A stretch of DNA of 64,000 nucleotides, from NCBI GenBank assembly GCA_017165825.1, contig CM029378.1, positions 616,991 to 680,990 of the forward strand, given 5' to 3'. Positions 21,075 to 32,793 of this stretch are shown piece after piece. The notes below the pieces were generated by a model. The model worked only from the letters and a program-made list of their open reading frames with translations. It was not told the origin of the DNA and searched no databases. This stretch comes from Hepsetus odoe. Its lineage: Eukaryota; Chordata; Actinopteri; Characiformes; Hepsetidae. Position 1 is the stretch's first letter. Each line of letters opens with the position of its first letter. The translations under genes and the position numbers were made by a program.

Positions 21075-21340
21075 GTCCAAACTTTGGTGCTAAAGTCTGT
21101 TAAAAAGTCTTTCACCTGACGGGAGCTCGGCGTGCTGTCGAAGACCAGGCCTTCAGTCCCCGAGATCGCCTGCTGTACCTGGCCGACTGAGAGGACAATC
21201 AAAAGCAGTGCGAGAGGAAACAGAAATGCGGCAAGCGCGCTGGGGTCCGGGCTCAGCTAAAGGCTAACGTTAGCTGACCGGCTATCCTGTCCCATCCCTC
21301 GCCAATGTCCGCTCCCTGGATAATAACTTTCACTGTATAC
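21075..21340 (+). mobile_element. 5' coding start of a Rex1-like LINE
   Basis: It reads a basic Arg/Lys-rich stretch and then CCAATGTCCGCTCCCTGGAT, encoding the NVRSLDNN-type start of the LINE endonuclease. It is cut off by SINE-A sequence at about 21345. It probably belongs to the LINE resuming at 21642; most of the endonuclease is missing. Confidence 0.6.
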
Positions 21341-21344
21341 GACT

Positions 21345-21641
21345 CCAGCTGAACACCTCCAGCACTACCACCACTGGGTCCCTGAGCAAGACCCTTAACC
21401 CTGAATTGCTCCAGGGGGACTGTACCTCTGAAGGGTGGGTAGGGTGGCAGTAGTCTAGTGGTAGGGTACTTGCCTACGGACCTCTGGATCAAGAGGTCCC
21501 CGGTTCGAATCCCACCTCTGGGACTACCACCACTGGGTCCCTGAGCAAGACCCTTAACCCTGAGTTGCTCCAGGGGGACTGTCCCTGTAATTAGGACATG
21601 TACGTCACTCTGGATAAGAGCGTCTGCTAAATGCCGTAAAT
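21345..21641 (+). mobile_element. Two SINE-A copies in tandem, the first 5'-truncated
   Basis: 21355-21432 is SINE-A body only. 21438-21641 is a complete copy with B box GGTTCGAATCCCACC and the tail AGAGCGTCTGCTAAATGCCG. They replace most of the LINE endonuclease region. Confidence 0.8.
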
Positions 21642-22589
21642 GTAAAGACCTGGCCCACATGAGCCATCTCTGCTCTTCAGGAATGCTTTGAGCACAACGA
21701 CTTGGACCTGTTTAAAGAGGCTGCAACCTACACAGCTTCAGTGACTGGCTACGTCAGCAAGTGCATTGAGGATGTTATTGTCTCCAAGTGTATCATCACG
21801 CGACCAAACCAGAAGCCATGGATGACTGCGGAGGTGCGCAGACTCCTGAGGACCCGGGACAAAGCCTTCAAGTCAGGGGACGAGGCTGCCCTAAGAACCT
21901 GTCTCGGGCCATCAGAGCAGCCAAGCGTGCTCACGCACTGAGAATCCATGGCCACTTCAAAAACACCAGTGACACGCAGCACATGTGGCAGGGCATTCAT
22001 GCAATCACCAACTACAGGACATCTCCACCTGCCTGTGACAGTGACTCTTCCTTCCCAGATGTTCTATGCAAGGTTTGATGCAGCGAACAACACAGAAATG
22101 AGGAAGACCATCCCTCCTTTCTCTGGCCACGGCTGGGGTGAGAAGATCTCTACTGAGAGTCAACCCACGGAAAGCTGCTGGTCCAGACAACATTCAAGGT
22201 CGTGTGCTCAGACAATGTGCAGAACAGCTGGCAGATGTTCTCACCGACATCTTCAACACCTCTCTGAGCACCACTGTTGTTCCTAGGTGCTTCAAGACCA
22301 CCAGCATCATCCCAGTGGCAAAGAAATCATCTGTCTCCTGCCTCAACGACTATCGTCCCGTTGCACTCACACCCATCATCATGAAGTGCTTCGAGAGGCT
22401 GGTCATGAGGCACATCAAGATTCAGATCCCTTCCTCACTAGATCCCCTGCAGTTTGCGTATCATCCCAACCACTCACCGGATGAAGCAATCTCCACCACC
22501 CTCCATCTGGCGCTTTCTCATCTGGTCAGAAAGGACAGTTATTTCAGAATGTTGTTCATTAATTACAGTTCAGCATTCAACACCATCAT

Positions 22590-25500
22590 AGAATAGGCTT
22601 AGAATAAAATAGGCTTTATTGTCATTGTACAAATGTACAAAGAAATTGTGGAGATTTCTCAATGCATTATAAAATATAAAAATATAAAAGCAAACACATA
22701 TATAAGTGGAAAAAAAGTGAAGTGAAAGTGACAACCCTTGTCATTGCAAGGTCAAAGCACAGCAGACAATGAACCACAACGAAATTGGACCTCTGCATTT
22801 AACCCATGCACACTCAAACACCGTGCAGCAGTGGGCAGCTATTGAAAGTGCCCAGGGAGCAGTGACAGGGATGGCACCTTGCTCAAGGGTACCTCAGGGT
22901 TAGGGTTAGGGTTAGGGCTAACGCCCTAACCACTAGGACACCACTGCCCCATAAATAATATATAAATAATATATATATATATAAATATATAAATATAAAA
23001 GCAAACACAATAAAAAAACACAAACATTTCACAATTTATCAGTTCAAACAGATGATGGGCGGGATGTGAGGAATCTTCAATGATGGACTTAATTTTCTTG
23101 CGGCAATAAGATGTGGATATTTCAGATATGGAGGGTGAGGGGCAGCCGATAATTTTTTGAGTGGCATTTATGACTCCCTGCACAGCCTTCCTGTTCTCAA
23201 CTGTGGAACCCATATACCATGCTCCCAAACAGTATGTGAGTACACTCTCCATGGAAGAGTGATAGAAGGCCAGCAGCACCATCCTGTCCAGCTTGTTTTT
23301 CCTAAGGACACACAGGAAATATAATCGCTGTTGAGCCGTCTTCACTAGAGCTTTGGTGTAGTGAGTCCAGGATAGGTCAGCTGAGATGTAGATGCCCAGG
23401 AACTTGAGGGAAGTGACAATTTCCACACGTTCTCCATCTATGAGCAGAGGGATGTGGTCATGCTTGTGCTCCCTTAAGTCCATGACCAGTTCTTTAGTTT
23501 TGAGGACATTCATTGACAGATTATTCAGCAGAGGGACAATTTCTCCACCTCAGCCCTGTATGCTGTCTCATCTCCATCTGAGATGAGCCCCACCTCAGTG
23601 GTATCATCTGCATATTTGATGATGGCATTTGTTGTGTGGGTTGAAGTGCAGTCGAAGGTGTACAGGGCGTACAGTAGAGGACTCAGCACACAGCCCTGGG
23701 GAGAGCCAGTGCTTAGTGTGAGTGAGGAAGAGAGGTGATGCCCAAGTCTGACGGATTGAGGACGGTGTTTGAGAGATTGTTTTATCCATCTGCAGGTGGG
23801 AAGGGGGATCTATAAGAGTATTAGTTTATTGATTAGAATGTCCGGGATGAGTGTGTTGAACGCTGAGCTGTAGTCCACGAAGAGCATCCTCACGTAGCTC
23901 TTCCGGTTCTCCAGGTGACTCAGTTTGCGCTTCGTGTAGCGTGACAGTGACAGCATCTTCAGTGGATCGGTTCGCTCTGTAGGCAAACTGGTAGGGATCC
24001 AAGGTCAGAGGAAGGCAATTTCTGATGTGCTGGGAGACCAGTCGCTGTAAGCACTTCATGATTACAGACGTGAGAGCTATGGGTCTGTAATCATTGAAAC
24101 TGTCTATGGCAGTTCTTTTTGGGACGGGAATGATGGTGGAGGCATTCAGGCATGTAGGTACCATGGCGAGAGTCAGAGACAGGTTGAACAGCTTGGTGAG
24201 GATCCCTGTCAACTGGTCTGCACATGCCATGAACACTGCCCCTGGGATGCCATCAGGTCCAGCAGCTTTCCTGGGGTTTACTGCCCTCAGGGTTTTCTTC
24301 ACCTCGTGCTCTTGGAGAGAGAGAAGGTGGGGGTCACAATTAGGGGGGCAGCGGGTGCTGGATTGAATTGGTCTCAAAGCAGGCATAGTAATTGTTCAAC
24401 TCCTCTGCCAGTGTGCTGCTGCTGTTGGAGGGTGAGGGACTCCGTCCTCTATAGTTGGTAAGGGCCTGGATGCCCCTCCACATCTGCCATGGGTTGTTAT
24501 CCAACAGATAGCCCTCCATCTTCCCCCTGTAGGCCTTCTTTGCCAGATGGATGCCTCTCCTCAGGTTAGCTCTGACAGTGCTGTACAGTGAGCTGTCCCC
24601 ACTCCTGAAGGCTGAGTTTCGAGCTCTAATTAGGTCCTGAACATCTCTCATCATCCAGGGTTTCCTGTTTGGAAAAACCCAGATACGTTTATTTACTGAC
24701 ACGTTCTCTACACAGCTCCTTATGTAGAAGAGGATGGTCTCTGTATGTATCTCAAGGTCCTGGTGTTCAAAGATGTTCCAGTCAGTATGAGCAAAGCAAT
24801 CTTGTAACTGAAGATGGGCATTTCCAGGCCAGGTTTTAATGGTCAATGTCTTTGTGTGTATTTGTTTCCTTTGTGGAGTGTAGGCCGGGATAAGGAGCAG
24901 TGAGAGGTGATCAGATCGTCCCAGGTGGGGGAGGGGTGTTCCTCTATAGGCATGCTAAATGTTGGAGTAAACATGATCCAGTGTCTTTCCCCCCCCCTAG
25001 TAGGACACTTAACATGCTGGTAGAAATTAGGAAACACTGTCCGAAGGCATGCTTGATTAAAGTCCCCCGCTATTATGTGAACACCGTCAGGATGAGCCCG
25101 CTGTTGTTTGTTTAATATGCGTTGAAGCTGGCTTAGCGCTGAGCTAACATTAGCATCTGGCGGGATATAAACAGCAGTAATGATGATCACTGTTAGCCCC
25201 CTTGGCAGATAGAACGGTCTGCACTGGACAGACATGGCCTCTAGTTCCGGCGAGCAGTGGCTGTCTATTTTCCTGCTGTTGAAACACCAGTTCTCCAGCA
25301 CGTACACACAGAGTCCTCCTCCCGGCTCTTTCCGGAGGCTTCGCTGCGATCCTGGCGGTGTATGGTACAGCCTGCTAACTCCACCGTAGCATCGGGGATT
25401 TGCGGGTGTAGCCAGGATTCTGTTATTATCATCAAACAACACTCACGTATAAGGCAGCTGTAGGCAATCTGTGACTGTAGCTCATCCATCTTGTTTGCGA

Positions 25501-25902
25501 GGGATCTGGCGTTTGTGAGGTACAGAGATGGTCATGGGGGTTTGTGCGGATGTTTCCGCAGCTGAGCCAGCGGTCCAGCTCTACATCCCCGTTTTTGCTT
25601 CCTCTCTCTGCGCCGCCTCCGTCGCCTGCTGAGTCCGATAACAATCCATGGAGCGCCCAGCGGTCTCTGTAACTCCGATGGTGTATTATAAGTCCGTTTA
25701 AAGGTGTTTGTTGTACCAGTTATTGCAGTGTTAAACTGAAATCCAATTTCAATCAGGTCTCTTCGGCTGTGGACGACGTGTGCAAGAGACCTGATAAAAA
25801 AGTATAATAAATACAAAAAAATAAAATAAAAATAGGGAAAAATGCATTAGTGTGGGGAGCCTCCAGCCGCTGCATCCGTGCGTGCATTTACATTTACACA
25901 GG
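22590..25902 (-). mobile_element. Rex1-like LINE (minus), nearly full length, inserted in the plus LINE
   Basis: Its 3' end is at 22600 (AGGCTTTATTGTCATTGTAC). Reading upward on the minus strand: C-terminal domain (22926-23513), motif C area (about 23550-23700, broken), RT fingers and palm (23826-24386, VNPRKAAGPDGIPG and NDYRPIALTSVIMKCLQRLV), the pre-RT domain (24340-24846, NRKPWMMRDVQDLIRARN) and the endonuclease (24843-25489, IITESWLHPQIPD and IIAGDFNQA). The frames overlap with shifts, so the protein is not made as one chain. A SINE-B is inserted in its 3' UTR at 22713-22951. Confidence 0.85.
22713..22951 (-). mobile_element. SINE-B in LINE 3' UTR
   Basis: It starts GAAGTGAAAGTGACAACCC and ends CACCACTGCCCC in plus-strand reading. 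In place of the usual GGGCAACCTACTGG it carries a run of GGGTTA hexamers (about 22895-22917). Confidence 0.85.
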
Positions 25903-27131
25903 CCTCAGCATCTGAGTGAGAATCTGAGGCTGCTGGGCCTGAACACCTCCCTCTGTAACTGGATCCTGGACTTCCTGACTGGGAGACCCCAGTCAGTCAG
26001 GATCTGTAGCAGCACCTCCAACACCATCACGCTGAGCACAGGGTCCCTCAGGGCTATGTGCTCAGCCCACTGCTGTTCGCATTGATGACCCACGACTGTG
26101 CAGCCAAGCAGCTCCAACCACATCATCAAATTCACTGATGATACAACCGTGGTGGTTCTGATCAGCGGTGGTGACGAGGTGGTGTACAGAGAGGAGATAG
26201 AACAGCTGACGGACTGGTGTAGAATCAACAACCTGTCTCTGAACGTCGACAAGACTAAAGAGATGGTTGTTGACTTCAGGAGACCATGTTGGGACCACGC
26301 TCCACTGAATATCAACACCTCACCTGTGGAGAGGGTCCAGAACACCAAGTTTCTTGGTGTTCACTTAACAGACAACCTCACGTGGATCCTCAACACCAAC
26401 TCCATCACGAAGAAAGCCCAGCAGTGTCTCTACTTCCTACACAGACTGAGGAAAGCCCATCTCCCATGACCCATCCTCACCATCTTCTACAGAGGAACCA
26501 TCGAGAGTATCCTGAGCAGCTGCATTACTACCTGGTATGGGAACTGCAATGTCTCAGACCACAAGTCCCTACAACGGGTAGTGAGAACAGCTGAGAAGAT
26601 CATCGGTGTCTCTCTGCCTTCTGTACAGGACATTTTCTCCACTCGCTGCATCCGCAAAGCAACCAGCATTGTGGATGATCCCTCCCGTCCCACACTCTCT
26701 TCTCCCTCCTGCCATCTGGGAAAAGGTTCCGCAGCATACAGGCCTCCGCTTCCAGGATGAGAAACAGATTCTTCCCCCTGGCCATCAGACTTTTGAACTG
26801 ATAATCACATTACCACTGCTATACTAGTTACTTATTACTTAGTATTTATCTTTTGTATTGGCACTTTAATCACAACACTGCTGCTCCAGCACACTGCCAA
26901 CAATATGTGCTGCTTTGTTCTGTAACGCTGCAGCTATCCGTCAAATGAATGTACTGAATGTACTATTGATCTATTGTTCTGTCTGTTGTTGTCTGCACTT
27001 GTCTGTTTGTCTTGTCAAGTGTCTTATGTCATCTTATGTGTAGCACCAGGGTCCTGGAGGAACGTTATTTTGTTTCACTATGTTCTGTGTATGTGGTTGA
27101 AATGACAATAAAAACCTACTTGAATTGACTT

Positions 27132-27290
27132 GACTAAACTTAAAGGCTCACTCACACTACGATGCAGAAACACTAATACAGACTTTTATCGCCTCAAGAA
27201 CAAATTACTGTAATGTCCTGCTGACAGGATGTTCCAGTAAAACCTTGATAAACTCCAGTTAGTCCAGAAGAAAACAGAGTATCGACTTCT
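27132..27290 (+). mobile_element. L2 fragment (plus)
   Basis: CACTACGATGCAGAAACACT, GACAGGATGTTCCAGTAAAA and AAACTCCAGTTAGTCCAGA match the L2 C-terminal coding region seen at 58515-58640. Confidence 0.7.
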
Positions 27291-28315
27291 CTTTATTATA
27301 TTAAAATAAAATAAAAAATTTCTTCAATCGATTGGTACATTTTATTGCATTACATGCTGGAATGATACATTTTGCGATGTATTATATGTATGCTATATAT
27401 TACAATGACAACGTAATTATTGTATTTGTTAATAAATAAAACATTAAAAAAAATACATTTAATTACTTTTGATAAATTTAAACCGTAAGTCTCCTTCGTG
27501 TTCTTGGTGATTTCAGTTTGTGGTGACCCCTAAAAGGAAGCTGCCAAAAGAAGAGGAAGATAAAAAGATGGCTGTTATTATTAAGAATTTCTCTGTTATG
27601 GTAATCAACCCTGTTTATTTGTTTGAAATTATACCTCATTTATTAGCTTGTGTACATTGAAGAATAAACATCTCTGGTGATATACTGATCAATATCAGAG
27701 ACACTTCTAATCCTTAATTGCTTTTGTTGTCCTTTTGGGTAAAAATATTGATGGGAAAATCATGTGCAGCGCTGAACCTCTAGTGGTCAACTACTGTAAT
27801 TACAGCTTAAAGAACTCAGGAGTCGGAAAATCTACCTTGCACTGTATTTTGCTTTTCGTCGAACAGTACAGTATGTTATACACATTATGCCTAAAAAATA
27901 AAGAAAATGCACATATTTAAATGAAATTAAATTCCTGTAATGGCACAGACGGACACACACACACAGTACAGACTGAATTTGCCCTGTTTATTTAATCCAT
28001 CTTATTCACACACCAGAAGCAGTGATATAACTGCACCCCAGGGACACTACAGGCACTAACGGACTCTTTTATACTAACTCATACTTTACCGGAACTCATC
28101 ATTTAACTGATTAAATGTGAAATGCATTTTCTTTCTTTCCTTCATAATTTCTGATGTGGACCAAAGGACAATGAATTCCCCTTGTGAGTCTTGGTTCCGC
28201 ACAAGGTTCCTTCCTTCCATTCTGGGAAGTTTTTACCTTGCTTCTACTGCTGATGTTCTTTGAAATGGCTCATATATTTAAAACTCTTCCCGCAGTCTGT
28301 GCAGTGATGCAGTGT

Positions 28316-29167
28316 TTATCCAGTGTGAATCCGCTGATGTACTTTCAAATTACCCGAATGATTAAAGCTCTTCCCACACTCTGAGCACTGAAACCGTTTC
28401 TCTCCAGTGTGAACACGTTGGTGTACTTGGGCGGTATGCAGGTCTCTAAAACTCTTCCCACACTCTGAGCAGTAATACGGTTTTTCTCCAGTGTGAATAC
28501 GCTGATGAGTTTGGAGACAAATCTTTCTATTAAAACCTTTCCCGCACTGTTGGCAATAATAAGGCTTCTCCACAGCGTGGGTGATCAGGTGTTTCCGGAG
28601 GACACGTCTCTCTCTAAAACTCTTCCCACACTCTGAGCACTGATATGGTTTCTCTTCAGTGTGAACGCGTTGATGTTTTCTGAGGGCATCTGCGGCTCTA
28701 AAACTCATCCCACACTCTGAGCAGTGAAATGGTTTTTCTCCAGTGTGAATTCGTTGATGTACTTTTAAATGACTCGGACAATTAAAACTCTTCCCACACT
28801 CTGAACATGGATAGGGTTTCTCTCCAGTGTGAATGCGTTGGTGTACTTTGAAATAACCCATATCTCTAAAACTCTTTCCGCACTCTGAACACTGATACGG
28901 TTTCTCTCCAGTGTGAATTTGTTGGTGTTTTTGGAGATAGCGCTTTAAAGGAAAACTCTTCTCACACTCTGAGCACTGATACGGCTTCTCTCCAGTGTGA
29001 ATTTGTTGGTGTTTTTGGAGATGGTACTTTGCAGGAAAACTCTTCCCACACTCAGAACACTGATGAGTGTCCATCTTGTCTGTAATGTTCTCTGTTCTTC
29101 CAGGAGGAGTGTTTGAGGAGACAGAACTGGATGAAGTTGCATCTCTGGAGCTTCTTATGAGTTCCAT
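28316..29167 (-). CDS. C2H2 zinc-finger protein, nine fingers
   Basis: A probable nuclear DNA-binding protein of 283 residues. A 31-residue Ser/Thr-rich leader (MELIRSSRDATSSSSVSSN) is followed by nine TFIIIA-type fingers with the teleost-type CSECGKSF core and HTGEKP linkers. The fingers differ in the DNA-contacting positions. Finger 2 reads CSECEKSF and finger 7 CQQCGKGF. No KRAB, SCAN, BTB or SET domain is seen, so effector function is unknown. The start is the first ATG of a leader that is also conserved in unit 3. A splice acceptor lies about 130 bases upstream (29296). The stop (TAA at 28316-28318) falls right after HTG of the last finger, and in-frame sequence after it still codes CTDCGKSFKYMSHFKEH. 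It is intact, unlike unit 1. Target genes cannot be inferred. Confidence 0.88.
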   Translation of the reverse strand: MELIRSSRDATSSSSVSSNTPPGRTENITDKMDTHQCSECGKSFPAKYHLQKHQQIHTGEKPYQCSECEKSFPLKRYLQKHQQIHTGEKPYQCSECGKSFRDMGYFKVHQRIHTGEKPYPCSECGKSFNCPSHLKVHQRIHTGEKPFHCSECGMSFRAADALRKHQRVHTEEKPYQCSECGKSFRERRVLRKHLITHAVEKPYYCQQCGKGFNRKICLQTHQRIHTGEKPYYCSECGKSFRDLHTAQVHQRVHTGEKRFQCSECGKSFNHSGNLKVHQRIHTG

Positions 29168-29295
29168 ATTCCCACTTTAATCATCTCCCACTTTCAGAAG
29201 TGTGTGGCTTTCCTCTTGGAGGTGTTTCCTGATGCTTTATAGGAAATGAAGACTAGGAGCTGAAGTGGAGATCATATACAAGAGATCATATATTT

Positions 29296-29316
29296 CTGAA
29301 AGAGGAAAAGAAAATA
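29296..29316 (-). promoter_or_regulatory. Probable 3' splice site, zinc-finger unit 2
   Basis: Minus strand reads TTCTTTTCCTCTTTCAG before AAATATATGATC, a good pyrimidine tract and AG. The same site occurs in units 1 and 3. Confidence 0.6.
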
Positions 29317-29883
29317 CATTAGACCTCAACATGCAACAGTGGAAGAATCACAGATGTAGAAAACAGGATGTTCAGTAAACATTAAATTTAGTTTAAACTA
29401 AACTCAAATTTAGTTTGATGTTCTGGTGCTTGCAAATGTTTCTCATATGAGGGATGAACATTTATAAGTGGGGGAAAGACTTTACATTTCCAATTCTCTT
29501 GTTTACAACATTAAAACAATAGACTCAAACATTGATGATCTGATAAGAGTGCTCTACTTTGAACACTAAACTTCACTGACAGTGTCCCATAACAGCCATG
29601 TCCTCTTTCAGCAGGTTAACGGTGCCTCACACTGCAAACACTGTTCAGGAACCGATTGAAGAACAAAGAGTTTAATATGTTCCTCCAAATTCCTGATATC
29701 TCAATCCTATCCATCATCTGTGGGACAAAGTCAGTCAGTCAGTCAATCAGTAGGAGCACCTCCAACACCATCACGCTGAGCACAGGGTCCCTCAGGGCTG
29801 TGTGCTCAGCCCAGTGCTATTAACACTGATGACCCACGACTGTGCAGCCAAGCACAGTTACAACCATATCATCTAATTCATCT

Positions 29884-30115
29884 TAAAAATAAATAAATAA
29901 ATAAATAATAATATAAAATAAAATAAAAAATTAAAAAAAAACGTATGGTGTATCCTTGTTACAAGGGCTCTTAGTCAGTTACTTAGGTGGTACTAGCTAA
30001 TCAGCAGTTACTGATCTGTGCTGGTTACCAAGATGATGATCTATTGTGGAAATAAAGCACTGTTGTAAGTCGCTCTGGATAAGAGCGTCTGCTAAATGCC
30101 GTAAATGTAAATGTA
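29884..30115 (+). mobile_element. L2-tailed short element inside LINE
   Basis: The AT-rich start (TTAAAAATAAATAAATAAA) gives way to GTATCCTTGTTACAAGGGC and GATGATCTATTGTGGAAAT, ending in the shared tail AAGTCGCTCTGGATAAGAGC. The LINE resumes at ATTCGCTGATGAC. It is not SINE-A; a truncated L2 or another SINE with the same tail is possible. Confidence 0.6.
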
Positions 30116-30210
30116 ATTCGCTGATGACACAACCGTGGTGGGTCTGATCAGTGGTGGTGATGAGGTGGCGTACAGAGAGGAGATAGATCAGCTGGTACAG
30201 AACCAACAAC

Positions 30211-30397
30211 ATTTACAGCATTTATCAGACGCTCTTATCCAGAGTGACTTACATGTCCTGATTACAGGGACAGTCCCCCCCGGAGCAATTCAGGGTTAAG
30301 GGTCTTGCTCAGGGACCCAGTGATGGCAGTGCTTGAGGTGGGATTCGAACCTGGGACCTCGAGTCATAGGTCTGTAGGCAAGTAGACTACCGCCACC
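30211..30397 (-). mobile_element. SINE-A (minus) with target duplication
   Basis: It reads the SINE-A tail, body and head in reverse (GCATTTATCAGACGCTCTTA to CTAGTAGACTACC-type head). It is flanked by CAACAAC on both sides; removing it rejoins AACCAACAACCTGTCTCTG of the LINE. Confidence 0.8.
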
Positions 30398-31528
30398 ACA
30401 ACAACCTGTCTCTGAACGTCGACAAGAATAAAGAGATGGTTGTTGACTTCAGAAGACCACGTTGGGACCACGCTCCACTGATTATCAACACCTCACCTGT
30501 GGAGATGGTCCAGAGCACCAAGTTTCTTGGTGTTTACATAACCAACAACCTCACGTGGAGCCTCAACACCAACTCCATCACGAAGAAAGCCCAGCAGCGC
30601 CTCTACTTCCTGCACAGACTGAGGAAAGCTCATCTCCCACATTCCATTGTCACCATCTTCTACAGGGGAACCATCGAGAGCATCCTGAGCAGCTGCATTA
30701 CTACCTGGTAAGGGAACTGCAACGTCTCAGTCCCTACAACAGGTAGTGAGAACAGCTGAGAAGATCATCGGTGTCTCTGCCCTCTGTACAGGACATCTTC
30801 ACCACTCGCTACATCCGTAAAGCAACCAGCATTGTGGATGATACTTCTCACCCGTCCCACACTCTCTTCTTCCTCCTGCCATCTGGAAGAAGGTTCCGCA
30901 GCATACAGGCCTCCACTACCAGGATGGGAAACAGTTTCTTCCCCCTGAACATCAGAGTTTTAAACCACTTATATCTTCATACTTATTTATCTATCTATCT
31001 ATTAACTATTTATTTTTATTGCACATCTGCACTTTATCTATAACGCTGCTCAGTTACACTTTGTTGCTTCGTCACACTGCCCGAAAACCTGGGCGGTTTT
31101 GTTTCATAACACTGCGGCCCTCTGACGGATGAATGTACTGTCTATTGTACGGTCTGTTGTGCTGTCTGTTGTCTGCACATGTTGCCTTGTCTTGTGTCTT
31201 ATGTTGTGTCTGATGTTGTCATATGTGTAGCTCCAGGGTCCTGGAGGAACATTATTTTATTTCACTATGTTCTGTGTATGTGGCTGAAATGTCAGTAAAA
31301 TCCTACTTGACTTGCAACTAGTCCCCTCCACTGACCAACCGTCCAACTTACAGGACTGATCTGCTGCTAATGTCCTACTATCACACAAAAATGTTCACGA
31401 GTCAAATACAAATAAAGCTTCGTTCAAGTTTTTAAATGATTATCAAAATAAATTCATATTATTTTACACAGACACCTGTATTAAATATCAGTCAGGAAAT
31501 ACAATATCTTTCAATTAAACTAAGCTTA

Positions 31529-31592
31529 AAAACTGGGACCACTTGAGCCATAGGTCCGTGGGCAAGAACCCTACCACTAGACCACCACCATC
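31529..31592 (-). repeat. SINE-A head fragment
   Basis: GGGACCACTTGAGCCATAGG and CCCTACCACTAGACCACCAC: reversed SINE-A head. Confidence 0.7.
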
Positions 31593-31868
31593 AACACTGG
31601 CTGCACAAACTGACATGGAAAGTGGAGCAGCCCAGCTATAATCTGAAAGATTTGATTTTGATCATTATTTGACAAGATTTCAAGATCAGAATCTTTCCTG
31701 AAACAACTGTTCTGTTTGATTTAATCGCTCAACGTTCAGTTTTTCTTACTCAATAATCAAATTTATAGATGTTTTTTTTTTTAAAAAACATCCATTAAAT
31801 CAATACAGTGAAATCTCAAACTTTAACCCATTAAATCAGGAGAAGTTTAAATCACTGTAAGCACTAAC

Positions 31869-31950
31869 CTCTCCTCACTGGCGCCAACAAAGAAAAGAAT
31901 TGCATCTAAACGACATCATTAGATAGCGACCGGAACTTCAAAATAAAAGC
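31869..31950 (-). other. Putative first exon, zinc-finger unit 2
   Basis: It corresponds to 9662-9745 of unit 1 with the same GAAGTTCCGGTCGCTATCTA and AGGAGAG before GTTAGTG. If used, the intron would run from 31868 to 29296 and contain the LINE. Confidence 0.4.
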
Positions 31951-32300
31951 GGAGCACTAACTATAACCAAAACCAAAAATCTCAAATATAATCGGAAAAA
32001 AACACAACGAACATTAAAAAAAAGAAGAAAATAAGAGAATAATAATAACAAAATAAGAGAATATAAACGGATTTAACCTTAAATAAAGATCTTGCACCCC
32101 CTCCCCATAAATAAGTTCATAAAAGATTCCTCTTTTAAAATAAGTAATTTTTTCATTATGGTGTGTGAAGTAATTTCGAAATTTTACTTCAAATGTTACA
32201 CCTCATTTATTACATTTATAAATACTGGTGGTGATATTTTATTCAGTGTCATATACACGTCACTTACGTTATTTGGCTTTTAAGTTAGAAATGTTGATGG

Positions 32301-32458
32301 GGAAAGTGACAATTTGTCATTATGAAACTCAGCACAGCGCAGAGCGAAACACAACACAATGCATTTTCTGCTTTTCATCCATACACACTGAACGTATTTA
32401 AAGCATCCATGGAGTAGGGTAATGGTGCCTTGCTCAAGGGTACTTCAGGGCAACCTAC
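32301..32458 (-). repeat. SINE-B fragment
   Basis: AAAGTGACAATTTGTCATTA, then GGTGCCTTGCTCAAGGGTAC and TTCAGGGCAACCTACT, a diverged reversed SINE-B lacking its head. Confidence 0.65.
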
Positions 32459-32793
32459 TTTTTTTTAGGGATTTGTAAGGTTGAAAAGGTTTTGGAGTAA
32501 TAATAAAAGATGAGCATTGGCCGTGCTTCGCACAAAACGGTATATCCAATATATATTCAAGACGCTTAAGCCTTAAATAGAGTATGCAATTTAGTGAGTT
32601 AAAAAAGTACAGCAATAAAACAGCACAAGTATGCAGATGTATGAGCATGTGCACATATGTGATAAACTGCAGTACATGCAGAAACAAGGGTGTGAAGAGT
32701 TGGAACTGTCTCAGTTTAGGGTGATTAGAACAACATGTGCTGGCAGAATGACAAGTTCGAGTGCAAAGAGGGGGGTGTGGTCTGTGGAGTGTC
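32459..32793. other. No feature recognised
   Basis: AT-rich then mixed sequence with no supported gene, repeat or promoter. Confidence 0.35.

Larger units (their letters stand above)
21642..27131 (+). mobile_element. Rex1-like LINE (plus), split by a minus-strand LINE
   Basis: Left part 21642-22589 (pre-RT domain, VNPRKAAGPDNIQGRVLR, NDYRPVALTPIIMKCFERL, motif A SSAFNTII). Right part 25903-27131 (LRLLGLNTSLCNWILDFLTG, motif C FTDDTTVV with A changed to T, thumb, 3' UTR and AATGACAATAAAAACCTACT with a TTGACTTGAC tail). The break is exactly inside motif A text, and removing 22590-25902 rejoins the two parts. Both parts carry frameshifts. Confidence 0.85.
29731..31316 (+). mobile_element. Rex1-like LINE 3' half inserted in zinc-finger unit 2
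   Basis: It interrupts sequence that is continuous in unit 1 at about 9177. It starts just before motif B (TCAGTCAGTCAGTCAATCAG) and covers motif C (GCTGATGACACAACCGTGG near 30120), the thumb (30436-30711) and the C-terminus (30771-31043), ending in AAAATCCTACTTGACTTG. Two smaller insertions lie within it: an L2-tailed element at 29884-30115 and a minus SINE-A at 30211-30397. Confidence 0.85.
27515..32300 (-). repeat. Zinc-finger duplication unit 2
   Basis: Counterpart of 6770-9990 with the same RTE tail at its edge (27518-27570) and the same order of blocks. It is interrupted at 29731-31316 by a LINE. 27480-27515 also resembles 61085-61125 of unit 3, so units 2 and 3 share a slightly longer edge. 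27291-27514 before it is AT-rich with nothing recognised. Confidence 0.85.
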
